Source of the DNA: Gp6-AA40 sp036742665
GTDB lineage: Bacteria; Acidobacteriota; Vicinamibacteria; Vicinamibacterales; UBA2999
NCBI GenBank assembly: GCA_036742665.1
Contig: DAINQP010000166.1
Span: 1 to 13,989 of the forward strand
Length of the DNA: 13,989 nucleotides
Direction: 5' to 3'
This document shows, piece after piece, positions 1 to 7,376 of this stretch. The notes under the pieces are model-generated. The model saw only the letters and a list, made by a program, of their open reading frames with translations, searched no databases and was not told where the DNA came from. The translations under genes and the position numbers were made by a program. Numbering within the stretch: the first letter of the stretch is position 1; each line of letters opens with the position of its first letter.

Positions 1-1059
1 CTCGAAGATCAGAATCAACACGATCATGATCTCGAGCGTCTCGCCGCGCGCCATCGCCGTCTGCTCGACGGCGAAGCGATAGATATCGTCGAGCGTTTTC
101 AGCTTGTCGCGGACGTTCGCCTTCCAATCGTTGAGACCCAGCCGCGCGCCGGCAAGCGTGAATAAGCGGGCGGTATAGACGTCGCCGGCAAACTTCAGCG
201 CGTTCTCGGCTCGATCGGTGAGCTCGTTCACGTCGATGAAGAGGGCGTGCACCTGCTGAGCCGATCGCGTATAGCGTCGCCCGAACCAGCCTTTGAACCA
301 ACTCGGACGCTGCAGATCGGCGTAGATCCGCGCCAGCTCACGATCGAGCAGCTCGTCATAGTAGCGGAACTCCACGAGCTGTGAGTTGACGAACTCGAGG
401 ATCTCCACCGCCGCCTGGCCACCGCTGTCGGTGTCGTAGACGAACGCGGCGTTCCACGTCGGCACGACGAGATCGCATTCGAAGTAGGAGAGGCGATGAC
501 GTAGCACCTCCTCACGCTCCTGCCGGCTCAAGTTCTCGCGTTCCCCACGGAGAAGCCGGACGATATCGTGTCCATGCTGCTCAAGCAGCGCATCGGCCGT
601 CGCCGCTCCGGGTGCGGCGGTCAGGGCGATCACCAGGTAGTCCTCAGCCGCGAACTGTGTGCGCGGCGCGGTCATCGCCGCCAATAAGCGATTGACCAGA
701 TCGCGGCACAATGTCTCTGCCGTCGCGGCGAGCCGCGGTTCCTCCTGCCAGGTGAGTGCGTGGTCGATGAGCTCCGGCCACGACAAGGGCAGTGGCCGTA
801 CCAGCGCGACGGAAATCACGCCGTAGTCATAGAGCTTGAAACGGACACGGAAGCCCAGTGCATCGGCGATTCCGATCGCCTCGCCGTCGATGGTCAGCGG
901 CGGCTGGCGATACTGCACATATGACGGTGTTGTCGCTTTTGGGCTGAGCCGCGCTTGTGCGGTCGGCGCAATCAGCGTTGCTACCCGGGCCAAATCGATT
1001 ACTTCGGCGGCCTCGTAGAGAAAAAGGGCAGTGACCTGCCCGGCGAGATGGTCAGTCAT
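1..1059 (-). CDS. Partial RMD1/DUF155-like protein (5' part, 353 codons visible)
   Basis: The frame is open from ATG at 1059 down to base 1, so 353 residues are visible and the C-terminus lies beyond the left edge. An in-frame stop about 80 bases upstream, with no ATG, GTG or TTG between, makes this ATG the only plausible start; I see no Shine-Dalgarno in front of it. The N-terminal half is mixed and contains LYDYGVISVALVRP (about residues 71-84). The second half is long, charged helix, and the visible end is strongly hydrophobic (LEIMIVLILIFE), suggesting a C-terminal membrane anchor. This plan, with a DYGV-like strand, a basic RHRLSYFE segment and a final LEI-type hydrophobic tail, resembles RMD1/Sif2 (DUF155) proteins, for which I can state no biochemical function. 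The family call is by pattern memory and is tentative; the reading frame itself is solid. Confidence 0.72.
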   Translation of the reverse strand, partial: MTDHLAGQVTALFLYEAAEVIDLARVATLIAPTAQARLSPKATTPSYVQYRQPPLTIDGEAIGIADALGFRVRFKLYDYGVISVALVRPLPLSWPELIDHALTWQEEPRLAATAETLCRDLVNRLLAAMTAPRTQFAAEDYLVIALTAAPGAATADALLEQHGHDIVRLLRGERENLSRQEREEVLRHRLSYFECDLVVPTWNAAFVYDTDSGGQAAVEILEFVNSQLVEFRYYDELLDRELARIYADLQRPSWFKGWFGRRYTRSAQQVHALFIDVNELTDRAENALKFAGDVYTARLFTLAGARLGLNDWKANVRDKLKTLDDIYRFAVEQTAMARGETLEIMIVLILIFE

Positions 1060-1323
1060 CGCGTGGTGACGTAGCGTGCTGATGTCGCAGCCGGCAGTCG
1101 GCGCACTCCAAAGTACCGCCTTCGGGCTTCAAGAACTATCCGTCGACGGGGGCTCGTAACGATCCTAACTCTGCGCGCCGGTCAGCATCATCGCGGCGAC
1201 GGCCACCGAGCTCGCGGTAACGGCCACTTTCCTTTCACACTCCACCTCCGGCCGATGCGGCAAGGCTGCCGCGCCGCCCACAGCTCCTCGTCAGGGCGTT
1301 GTCCGTGTGACGTGCTACGGACG

Positions 1324-1354
1324 GTTATTGGAATCGGTTGCGTCTTACGCAACC
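1324..1354 (-). promoter_or_regulatory. 19-bp dyad overlapping a weak minus-strand promoter candidate
   Basis: GGTTGCGT-CTT-ACGCAACC at 1336-1354 is a perfect 8-bp inverted repeat with a 3-base centre. It has no T-run on either side, so it is not a standard terminator. Read on the minus strand, TTGCGT (1347-1352) and AATAAC (1324-1329) lie 17 bases apart, a weak sigma-70-type pair (3/6 and 4/6 matches) whose -35 is inside the dyad. This would point toward the gene starting at 1059, leaving a leader of roughly 250 bases. The dyad is directly visible; the promoter and operator roles are inference. Confidence 0.3.
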
Positions 1355-1508
1355 TGCCTCAAAGTAATACAGTGAGGCCCATAACATCGGAGCCAGTCGT
1401 GCCAGACAGATGACGCCGGTGGCGATGCGGATGTTGGCGAGCTGTCGGAGCTCTGAGTCGCCGTCAGTGACCGCCGCAGACGGCGATCCGCCAAGCGCAC
1501 GTGATAGG

Positions 1509-1563
1509 AAGTCGATGATGCTGGCCTTCGCTGCGGCTCATCATAGCCTCACCGGGTGGTGCT
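1509..1563. repeat. Contig-end overlap, copy 1 (55 bp)
   Basis: These 55 bases are repeated exactly at 1664-1718 and end directly at the first N of the gap. Fifty-five is a common de Bruijn k-mer size, so this is best read as one contig end left unmerged with its neighbour during scaffolding. Confidence 0.9.
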
Positions 1564-1663
1564 NNNNNNNNNNNNNNNNNNNNNNNNNNNNNNNNNNNNN
1601 NNNNNNNNNNNNNNNNNNNNNNNNNNNNNNNNNNNNNNNNNNNNNNNNNNNNNNNNNNNNNNN
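1564..1663. other. Assembly gap, 100 N
   Basis: Exactly 100 undetermined bases, the usual placeholder for a gap of unknown size. Because both flanks carry the same 55 bases, the true gap may be absent, in which case about 155 bases of this window do not exist in the genome. Confidence 0.97.
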
Positions 1664-1718
1664 AAGTCGATGATGCTGGCCTTCGCTGCGGCTCATCATA
1701 GCCTCACCGGGTGGTGCT
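1664..1718. repeat. Contig-end overlap, copy 2 (55 bp)
   Basis: Exact second copy of 1509-1563, starting at the first base after the N-run. Its last two bases are part of the TAG stop of the methyltransferase gene (1717-1719), so that gene is not damaged by the gap. Confidence 0.9.
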
Positions 1719-2373
1719 ACCGGCGGCAGTGGACGAGGGACCAGATCCTGGGCGTGTTCACTTTCTTCACTGAAACCGGCTCAAGTCCCGCTTGGTCCAG
1801 CAGCACCGAGAGATCGAGATCCGACCGGAAACCCGCGCGTACGGTAAGGGGCGAGATCCATCGCTCGACAATCGATAACAGCGGGTTCGTGCTGAGAAAG
1901 TGATTCAACAGGACGATGTGGCCTCCGGGGCGGCAGACGCGGCGCATCTCCTTGAGCACCGCGATCGGGTCGGGGACGACGCTGACGACGTAGGCGGCGT
2001 ACACCACGTCGAACGATTCGTCAGGAAAGCCGAGGCTGGAGGCATCCATCCGCCACAGCCTCACATTCTGGCGGCCATGTGATTCCACGTGGCGGGCCGC
2101 CTCGCGCAGCATGGGCTCTGAGAGATCGATTCCCACGACTCGGCAATCCGATGGATACAAGGTGGCGGTGAGTCCCGTCCCGATACCCACTTCCAAAATC
2201 TCATCGTTGGCCTCCAATGGAAGCTCACGCATGGCTTCGACACGGCCGGCGTGCAGAATCGGGCCGAAAATCCCGTTATAGACCGACGCGAATCGCGCGT
2301 AGAGGCGTTCGACGAGATCTTGATCGACGCGGGTGACGGAGAGCTGATCTGTGGACGCGTTACTCATAAGCAT
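1717..2373 (-). CDS. pmtA: PmtA-like phospholipid N-methyltransferase (class I SAM-dependent)
   Basis: A 218-residue class I methyltransferase. SAM-binding motif I is EVGIGTG (61-67), the acidic motif is GIDLSEPML (81-89), an acidic residue follows in RMDAS (D110), and the post-motif strand is RPGGHIVLLNH (148-158). The N-terminal YARFASVYNGIFGPIL, the 'YVVSVVPDP' stretch and the LNH ending match the Rhodobacter-type PmtA group, which methylates phosphatidylethanolamine stepwise toward phosphatidylcholine at the inner membrane face. Length fits that group (about 200-220). Two starts are possible, ATG 2373 and ATG 2367, neither with a good Shine-Dalgarno. It is divergent from the small winged-helix gene, with start codons only about 10 bases apart. 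A related UbiE-like small-molecule methyltransferase cannot be excluded without an assay. Confidence 0.78.
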   Translation of the reverse strand: MLMSNASTDQLSVTRVDQDLVERLYARFASVYNGIFGPILHAGRVEAMRELPLEANDEILEVGIGTGLTATLYPSDCRVVGIDLSEPMLREAARHVESHGRQNVRLWRMDASSLGFPDESFDVVYAAYVVSVVPDPIAVLKEMRRVCRPGGHIVLLNHFLSTNPLLSIVERWISPLTVRAGFRSDLDLSVLLDQAGLEPVSVKKVNTPRIWSLVHCRR

Positions 2374-2388
2374 GAAACGTGCATGAAA
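2370..2388. promoter_or_regulatory. Direct repeat GCATGAAA x2, 11-bp period, across two divergent starts
   Basis: GCATGAAA occurs at 2370-2377 and again at 2381-2388, one helical turn apart. Copy 1 covers the pmtA start codon (complement of 2371-2373) and copy 2 covers the ATG of the winged-helix gene (2383-2385). The placement would suit an operator read by the adjacent DNA-binding protein, but this is inference from position alone. Confidence 0.3.
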
Positions 2389-2622
2389 GTACTGGGTATG
2401 CGCCTAGCCAGAACCCCTGAATTCCACGAACCTCCCATCTCCTCTTCCCTTCCAACGCTACGGCTTACGGCTGAATTTCGCGAGATGCCGGGCCTTCGCT
2501 TGACTACGCAGCAGACCGCGCGCCTGATCGGTGTCGATATCGAGACCGCTTCGTCTGTACTCAAGACGCTGGTCGATCGCGGCGTTCTCCGTCTCACAGC
2601 GAACGGTTACGTCCTGGCTTGA
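2383..2622 (+). CDS. Small winged-helix/HTH protein (79 aa)
   Basis: The translated C-terminal half, from LTAEFREMPGLRLT through RLIGVDIETASSVLKTLVDRG to VLRLTANGYVLA, reads as a compact helix-turn-helix with a following beta-wing. It recalls short stand-alone proteins with an E(F)REMPGLRLT start that I associate with Acidobacteriota; their function is not known to me. The same frame stays open back to 2251, but that part is antisense to the methyltransferase gene, so I place the start at ATG 2383, with ATG 2398 (74 aa) as alternative. No clear Shine-Dalgarno is visible. Its last 29 bases overlap the 3' end of the convergent treY gene. It probably binds DNA, with the divergent pmtA or its own promoter as the obvious candidate target; that is inference. 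Confidence 0.62.
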   Translation: MKVLGMRLARTPEFHEPPISSSLPTLRLTAEFREMPGLRLTTQQTARLIGVDIETASSVLKTLVDRGVLRLTANGYVLA

Positions 2623-5281
2623 GCCGATCGTGATACAGCACGACCCATGGTCGTGCGGCCATTAAGTCCGACACCCGACACCACCCGGAACCCAGTTCGA
2701 GTTCTTCGCCGGCCAGGAGACTACTCCACCGGCCGTCGGAACTGGGAAGTCTTACTTCGGTATCTCCCCAAAACGTGGCGTCAAGAGGAACAGCGCTCGT
2801 CGCCGATCGGTCGGTGAGTCGTGGGACGACCACGACCACGCGTGAGCTCAGCCGACGCCGTTCAAAGGCAACCAGCGACGCTGCCCGGGCTCCCCGTACG
2901 CGCAACGGGCGATAGCTGCCGTCGCCCAACAGCCGCCCGTGATCGGCGCGAAAGTGGAGCAGCGTCGTCGTCATCTGCAGTTTCAGATCGCAAACACCGC
3001 GAGAGGACTGAAACGTGTCGGTGAGCCGCTCCGAGGCACCGGCGAAATCCACCGGCCGGCGATTGTCTGGATCGGTGAGCGTGAATCGCCAATCCTCGCA
3101 GCCCTGATAAAAGTCGGGCACGCCCGGCATGAAGCATTTCAGTACGAGCTGTGAGATCGAGTGGTAGTTGCTCACCGGTTCGAGGAGCTGCACGAATGCC
3201 GCAACCGATTGGCGGAACTCGCTGGACTCCTCGTCGAGGAGCACACGACGCACAAAGGACTCGAGCCCGTCTTCGTAATCGGTGTCCGGCCGTATCCAAC
3301 TGGAGCACAGCTGGGCCTCACGCACGGACTTCCGCATGAACGCGACGAGTCGATCGACGAGTTCCTGCGATAGACGGCCATCGGCATTGATCTCGTCCTG
3401 ATTCCACATACCCACGAGCGTCTGGTAGAAGCGGTACTCGTCGCGCGGTTCTGGACACGAGCCCCGGCCCGCCGTCTGTTGTCGATAGCGCGTATTCAGT
3501 GCCACCCACCGCTGCGCCGCGATGACCCACTCGTGCGCAAACACGCTGATCGTCGCGATCCGGATTCGCGTGTCCTCACTCAACTTCGTGTCGTGGGTGG
3601 ATGTGGCCGTCATTGAGTTCGGCCAGTCCTTCGCGCGTTGCTCATTGAAATGATGGAACTCGCGAATGGTCAGCGACCGATCGGCCGGGTTCCCGCCGAC
3701 CTCGTTCAAGGCCAGCAGAGTGTTGTCTCGATAGAATGCCGTGTCTTCCACGCCTTTCGCGTGCACGCCGCTTGTGTACTGCTGGAGCCGCTTGACGAGG
3801 AGCGCACGCCGTGCGGAAAGCGCGGGATCGTCTACGAGCTCGCCGAGGAGCAACGACCGCAGGAACCCAAACGCCGACGAGTCCATCGCTGGGTTGCGGC
3901 GTTCGGCCTGATCGAGACTCTCGATGATGATCTGCCGCTCGGCATCGCGATCCTGGCCGGTGCCCAGATACGTGCGATAGACCGGCATCGCGGCAATGAA
4001 TTCAACCACCGCTTCGTGCAAGGAATTCAGCGAGATGTCGCGTGTCGTCCAGGAGGCATCGGCCACGCGTTTGAGCTCGTGGGCGAGGATGGTGACACCG
4101 CTCAGGAGCGCGCCACGCATCATCAGCCGCTTGCTGCGATGTGCCTCCTCGCGGAACGGAATCGACTCGTCAACGAGACGCTCGAAGAAGCGGCGGAGGA
4201 TGCGCACGCCGCGCCCGCTCACGAACAGCCGATTGAGGGCGTCGAGCGCGTCGTAACCTGTGGTGCCGTCAACGGGCCAATGCCTGCCGAGCCGTTCGGA
4301 GGGATCGAGGACTTTCTCGACAACCAGCCACGGGCGCTTGCTCGATAGCGACTCCAGCGCGGACCGCAGCTGCTGCAGATAGCCGAGCGGATCGAGCAGC
4401 CCATCGACGTGATCGACACGCACGCCGTGCACGACATCCTCAGCGGCGAGCTTGCGGATCAGCTCGTGGCTGCGCATGAAGACCTCGGGGTCTTCTGCAT
4501 GGATCGCCACGAGCTCGTTGATCCCGAAGAATCGCCGGTAGTTGATCTCGTCATTGGCCGGCCGCCAGTACGCCAGGCGGTAATGCTGCTGTTCGAGCAG
4601 CTGATGCAGCAGATGTGGATTACGGTTGATTTGCGCGACCGTGGCATCCACCGGTTGGCTGCCAATCAGGGCGTTCAGCGTCGATGGCGCGAGCGGAACG
4701 TTCAGCGAGCCGCAGCGAATGTGATACTCGTTGGCGCCAGGCTCGAGCTGGACCACGCCCTTCGTCAAGGCCTGTCCGTATGGCTCCTCCAGCAGCGGCA
4801 GGAGCACACTGTCGCGAACGAGACCGGTGAGCGGACGCCAGTCGATGTCGAAGAAGCGTGCCGCCTGACTCGAGGGTCCATCGCGAAGGACCTGTCGCCA
4901 GAGCGCGTTGCGCTCGGGATCAGCCGCCATGTGATTCGGGACGACGTCGAGCACGACACCCATGTGGTGAGCGCGCAAGATGTCGGTGAGTCGTCGCCAT
5001 GCTGGCTGACCGCCTAACTCCCGATTGATGCAGCCGTAATCGACGATGTCGTAGCCGTGAGGGCTGCCTGGTCGCGCCGTGTATATGGGCGATAGATACA
5101 CATGGCTGATACCGAGCCGCGCTATGTACGGAACCTGAGCGGCAAGGTCGTCGAGCGTAAATCGGTCCGATAGCTGCACTCGATACGTACTGGTCGGGAC
5201 AGTTCGTTCGTGATTGGGGATCACCCACTGTTTCTTCGCATCCGACGTGCCATGCCCGCGGACTGCGCTGGGCGACGGCAT
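2594..5281 (-). CDS. treY: Maltooligosyltrehalose synthase (TreY, GH13_26)
   Basis: TreY converts the reducing-end alpha-1,4 bond of a maltodextrin into an alpha,alpha-1,1 bond, giving maltooligosyl-trehalose in the cytoplasm. Counting from TTG 5284 as residue 1, the protein opens with PTSTYRVQL (30-38) and carries all GH13 regions: DVVPNH (113-118), GVRVDHVDG with nucleophile D291, VVEKVL with acid E323, and THDTKLSED (563-571), whose last aspartate series is typical of TreY. About 895 residues is within the family range. Start choice is uncertain: ATG 5281 is used here; GTG 5224 (876 aa) lies nearer the conserved PTSTYR and has GAAGAA upstream, and would leave 86 bases instead of 29 before the divergent GDE gene. 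Its 3' end overlaps the winged-helix gene by 29 bases. Function is secure from motifs plus treZ/treX nearby. Confidence 0.95.
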   Translation of the reverse strand: MPSPSAVRGHGTSDAKKQWVIPNHERTVPTSTYRVQLSDRFTLDDLAAQVPYIARLGISHVYLSPIYTARPGSPHGYDIVDYGCINRELGGQPAWRRLTDILRAHHMGVVLDVVPNHMAADPERNALWRQVLRDGPSSQAARFFDIDWRPLTGLVRDSVLLPLLEEPYGQALTKGVVQLEPGANEYHIRCGSLNVPLAPSTLNALIGSQPVDATVAQINRNPHLLHQLLEQQHYRLAYWRPANDEINYRRFFGINELVAIHAEDPEVFMRSHELIRKLAAEDVVHGVRVDHVDGLLDPLGYLQQLRSALESLSSKRPWLVVEKVLDPSERLGRHWPVDGTTGYDALDALNRLFVSGRGVRILRRFFERLVDESIPFREEAHRSKRLMMRGALLSGVTILAHELKRVADASWTTRDISLNSLHEAVVEFIAAMPVYRTYLGTGQDRDAERQIIIESLDQAERRNPAMDSSAFGFLRSLLLGELVDDPALSARRALLVKRLQQYTSGVHAKGVEDTAFYRDNTLLALNEVGGNPADRSLTIREFHHFNEQRAKDWPNSMTATSTHDTKLSEDTRIRIATISVFAHEWVIAAQRWVALNTRYRQQTAGRGSCPEPRDEYRFYQTLVGMWNQDEINADGRLSQELVDRLVAFMRKSVREAQLCSSWIRPDTDYEDGLESFVRRVLLDEESSEFRQSVAAFVQLLEPVSNYHSISQLVLKCFMPGVPDFYQGCEDWRFTLTDPDNRRPVDFAGASERLTDTFQSSRGVCDLKLQMTTTLLHFRADHGRLLGDGSYRPLRVRGARAASLVAFERRRLSSRVVVVVPRLTDRSATSAVPLDATFWGDTEVRLPSSDGRWSSLLAGEELELGSGWCRVSDLMAARPWVVLYHDRLKPGRNRSL

Positions 5282-5310
5282 CAAGCTTGCGCTCGGTCGT
5301 TCCGTCTCCG

Positions 5311-7350
5311 ATGTCGAAGCTCGAGAGTGCTCGATCTGCCGCCGCCGAGGTCGAGCGGCGTCTGGCCACGTCAGAGTGGAATCAGCGCGAGCTCATCCGC
5401 CGCGAGTGGCTGGTGACAAACGGGTTGGGCGGCTACGCGTCCGGTACGCTCGCCGGCCCTCCGACGCGCCGCTATCACTCACTGCTCGTCGCGGCGTTGC
5501 CCGCGCCGCTCGGACGTCTTGCGCTGCTGGCGCATCTCGACGAGCGTATCCGTCTTCAGCATCTTCAGCAGCGCCGGGTCGGCTGGCTAAGCCGTCGCGA
5601 TGACTCCTCGCCGGTAGTCGTCAGCGACTTCCGTCTCGTCGGCGGTCTGCCGGTGTGGCGTTACGCGTTCGACCAAGTCGTCCTCGAGAAACGACTGTTC
5701 ATGCCTAATGAGCAGAACTCGATCTTCGCAACCTACACGCTCGTCAAGGCGCCCCAGACGATTCGCTTCGGGCTGCGTCCGATGGTGGCGATTCGCATGC
5801 ACGAGGCGCCGGTCGATCGCACCGTTCCGCAGGAACCGGTGCTGATTGCGCATCAGCGCTATCTCGAGGTCAACGCTGGTGAGACCGTCCCGACGATTCG
5901 CCTGGTGGTCCGCGATCATCCGGCGACGTTCACCGTTGAAACCGTCACCGAGGGACTTCACTACGAGTTGGAACAGCAGCGCGGCTATGCCGCGGACGGC
6001 AGCACGTGGAGCCCTGGGTACTACAAAGTCGATCTCGCTGAACACGAGCAGATCACCTTCATCGCCTCGACGGAGCATCTGGGGGTCATTGATGCGCTAT
6101 CGCCCACAGAGGCCTGGAAGACCGAGCTCGATCGCCGCACGCGACTGTTGGTCTGCGCTGGCAACCCAGATCCGGGAGGCCTGACCGCCGAACTTGTCCT
6201 CGCCGCCGATCAATTCGTGATCAAGCCGGCCACGCGCACCGCCGACACCGCGCGCGCCAAAGCCGCCGGCGAGAATGCGCGTAGCGTCATCGCCGGCTAT
6301 CACTGGTTCACTGACTGGGGCCGCGACACGATGATCAGCCTCGAGGGCCTGGCGCTTTCGACCGGCCGCGCCGCCGAGGCGCGCGACACCCTGCTGACCT
6401 TTGCGCAGCATCTCAATCAGGGACTGATTCCCAATCTGTTCCCCGAAGGCGATCAGCATGGCCTCTACCACACCGCCGACGCGACGATGTGGTTCTTCCA
6501 TGCGATCGACCGCTACGTGACGACGACAAAAGACGACGACACGCTGCGCGAGCTGCTACCGTCGCTTGACCAGATCATTCGACATCACCGAGCCGGTACG
6601 TTGTTCGGCATCCGGGTCGATCAGGACGGTTTGTTGACGCAGGGCGACCCACAGCTGCCACTCACCTGGATGGATGCGAAAGTGGGCGACTGGGTCGTCA
6701 CGCCGCGGCGCGGAAAGCCGGTCGAAATCAACGCGTTGTTCTACAACGCGGTTCGTCTCCTTGCCGAATGGCGGAGGGCGCTCAACGTCCCTGATGACGA
6801 GCTCGACGCGGTCGCCGACCGCGCCAGGCACTCGTTCAACCAGCGGTTCTGGTACGACGCGGGTGGCTATCTCTACGACATCGTCGACGGCGAAGCGGGC
6901 GACGACGCGTCGTGCCGGCCGAATCAGATCCTGTCGTTCTCTCTGCGGTACCCAGTACTGGAGGAGGTGCGCTGGCCAGCAGTGCTCGACATCGTGACGA
7001 CGAAGCTGCTGACGCCGTTCGGGCTGCGCACGCTCGATCCGGAACACCGCGATTTCAAGGCGCAGTATTTCGGCGACCTCCGCGCGCGTGACGCGGCGTA
7101 TCACCAGGGCACGGTGTGGGCGTGGCTGATCGGCCCGTACATCGACGCGTGGCTCCGTGTGCATCCCGGCGATCAGCGGCAGGCGCGGAAGCTACTCGAT
7201 GCGTTCGATGGTCATCTCAGCGAGGCCTGCGTCGGAAGCGTCAGCGAGATCTTCGATGCGACCACGCCACACGCGCCGCGAGGCTGCGTGGCTCAGGCGT
7301 GGAGTGTCGCGGAAGTGCTGCGCTGTCTCATTCGACTGCAGGCCTCCTGA
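5311..7350 (+). CDS. Glycogen debranching enzyme, archaeal/bacterial type (GH133 amylo-alpha-1,6-glucosidase)
   Basis: A 679-residue two-domain protein. The N-terminal beta domain (about 30-250) opens with EWLVTNGLGGYASGT and RRYHSLLVAA, the signature of GDE_N. The C-terminal alpha/alpha barrel (about 300-675) has GYHWFTDWGRDTMIS (329-343), TADATMWF (388-395), TWMDA (452-456), WAWLIGPYIDAWL near 602-614 and SEIFDATTPHAPRG (645-658). D455 and E646 are the likely catalytic acid/base pair by family analogy. It lacks the GH13 4-alpha-glucanotransferase half of eukaryotic debranching enzymes, so it should hydrolyse alpha-1,6 glucosyl branch points only. ATG 5311 is chosen over TTG 5287, which adds eight unremarkable residues; neither has a clear ribosome site. 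It is the first gene of the GDE-treZ-treX operon and is divergent from treY. Substrate preference is inferred from the family. Confidence 0.92.
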   Translation: MSKLESARSAAAEVERRLATSEWNQRELIRREWLVTNGLGGYASGTLAGPPTRRYHSLLVAALPAPLGRLALLAHLDERIRLQHLQQRRVGWLSRRDDSSPVVVSDFRLVGGLPVWRYAFDQVVLEKRLFMPNEQNSIFATYTLVKAPQTIRFGLRPMVAIRMHEAPVDRTVPQEPVLIAHQRYLEVNAGETVPTIRLVVRDHPATFTVETVTEGLHYELEQQRGYAADGSTWSPGYYKVDLAEHEQITFIASTEHLGVIDALSPTEAWKTELDRRTRLLVCAGNPDPGGLTAELVLAADQFVIKPATRTADTARAKAAGENARSVIAGYHWFTDWGRDTMISLEGLALSTGRAAEARDTLLTFAQHLNQGLIPNLFPEGDQHGLYHTADATMWFFHAIDRYVTTTKDDDTLRELLPSLDQIIRHHRAGTLFGIRVDQDGLLTQGDPQLPLTWMDAKVGDWVVTPRRGKPVEINALFYNAVRLLAEWRRALNVPDDELDAVADRARHSFNQRFWYDAGGYLYDIVDGEAGDDASCRPNQILSFSLRYPVLEEVRWPAVLDIVTTKLLTPFGLRTLDPEHRDFKAQYFGDLRARDAAYHQGTVWAWLIGPYIDAWLRVHPGDQRQARKLLDAFDGHLSEACVGSVSEIFDATTPHAPRGCVAQAWSVAEVLRCLIRLQAS

Positions 7351-7376
7351 ACGTGTGCACATGCCGATATACCTTC

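Larger units (their letters stand above)
1060..1716. other. Non-coding stretch containing an assembly gap
   Basis: No frame here looks like an intact gene. Of its 657 bases, 100 are N and 55 are duplicated sequence, so the real length is probably about 500. It holds a 19-bp perfect-arm dyad (1336-1354) and, on the minus strand, an open frame at 1325-1537 without a start codon whose translation has protein-like character (for example LRQLANIRIATGVICLARL). It also holds a 26-codon minus-strand frame at 1165-1245 starting with GTG behind GGAGG and reading like a bare signal peptide. None of these is strong enough to call as a gene. Confidence 0.6.

Noticed and set aside
1509..1718. The 55-bp pair as a mobile-element or attachment-site repeat
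   Set aside because: Both copies touch the N-run exactly and no recombinase or transposase gene is nearby, so the assembly explanation is far simpler.
1410..1903. Plus-strand frames running into and out of the N gap
   Set aside because: They exist only because the N-run is translated as open; the second half is antisense to the methyltransferase gene and the duplicated segment is an assembly artefact.
3638..5017. Plus-strand open frames of 236 and 202 codons opposite treY
   Set aside because: Both are antisense shadows of treY; no domain-like pattern, no ribosome site and no promoter.
6556..7164. Minus-strand frame of 202 codons opposite the GH133 gene
   Set aside because: Composition is arginine/valine-rich shadow sequence; the plus-strand enzyme explains the conservation expected here.
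7354..7361. TGTGCACA palindrome between the GH133 gene and treZ
   Set aside because: An 8-base palindrome inside a 26-base operon gap; likely chance, and no promoter is expected there.
7116..7376. Upstream extension of the treZ frame by 87 codons
   Set aside because: The added translation is arginine-rich shadow of the GH133 gene and has no similarity to a TreZ N-terminus; ATG 7377 gives the natural start.
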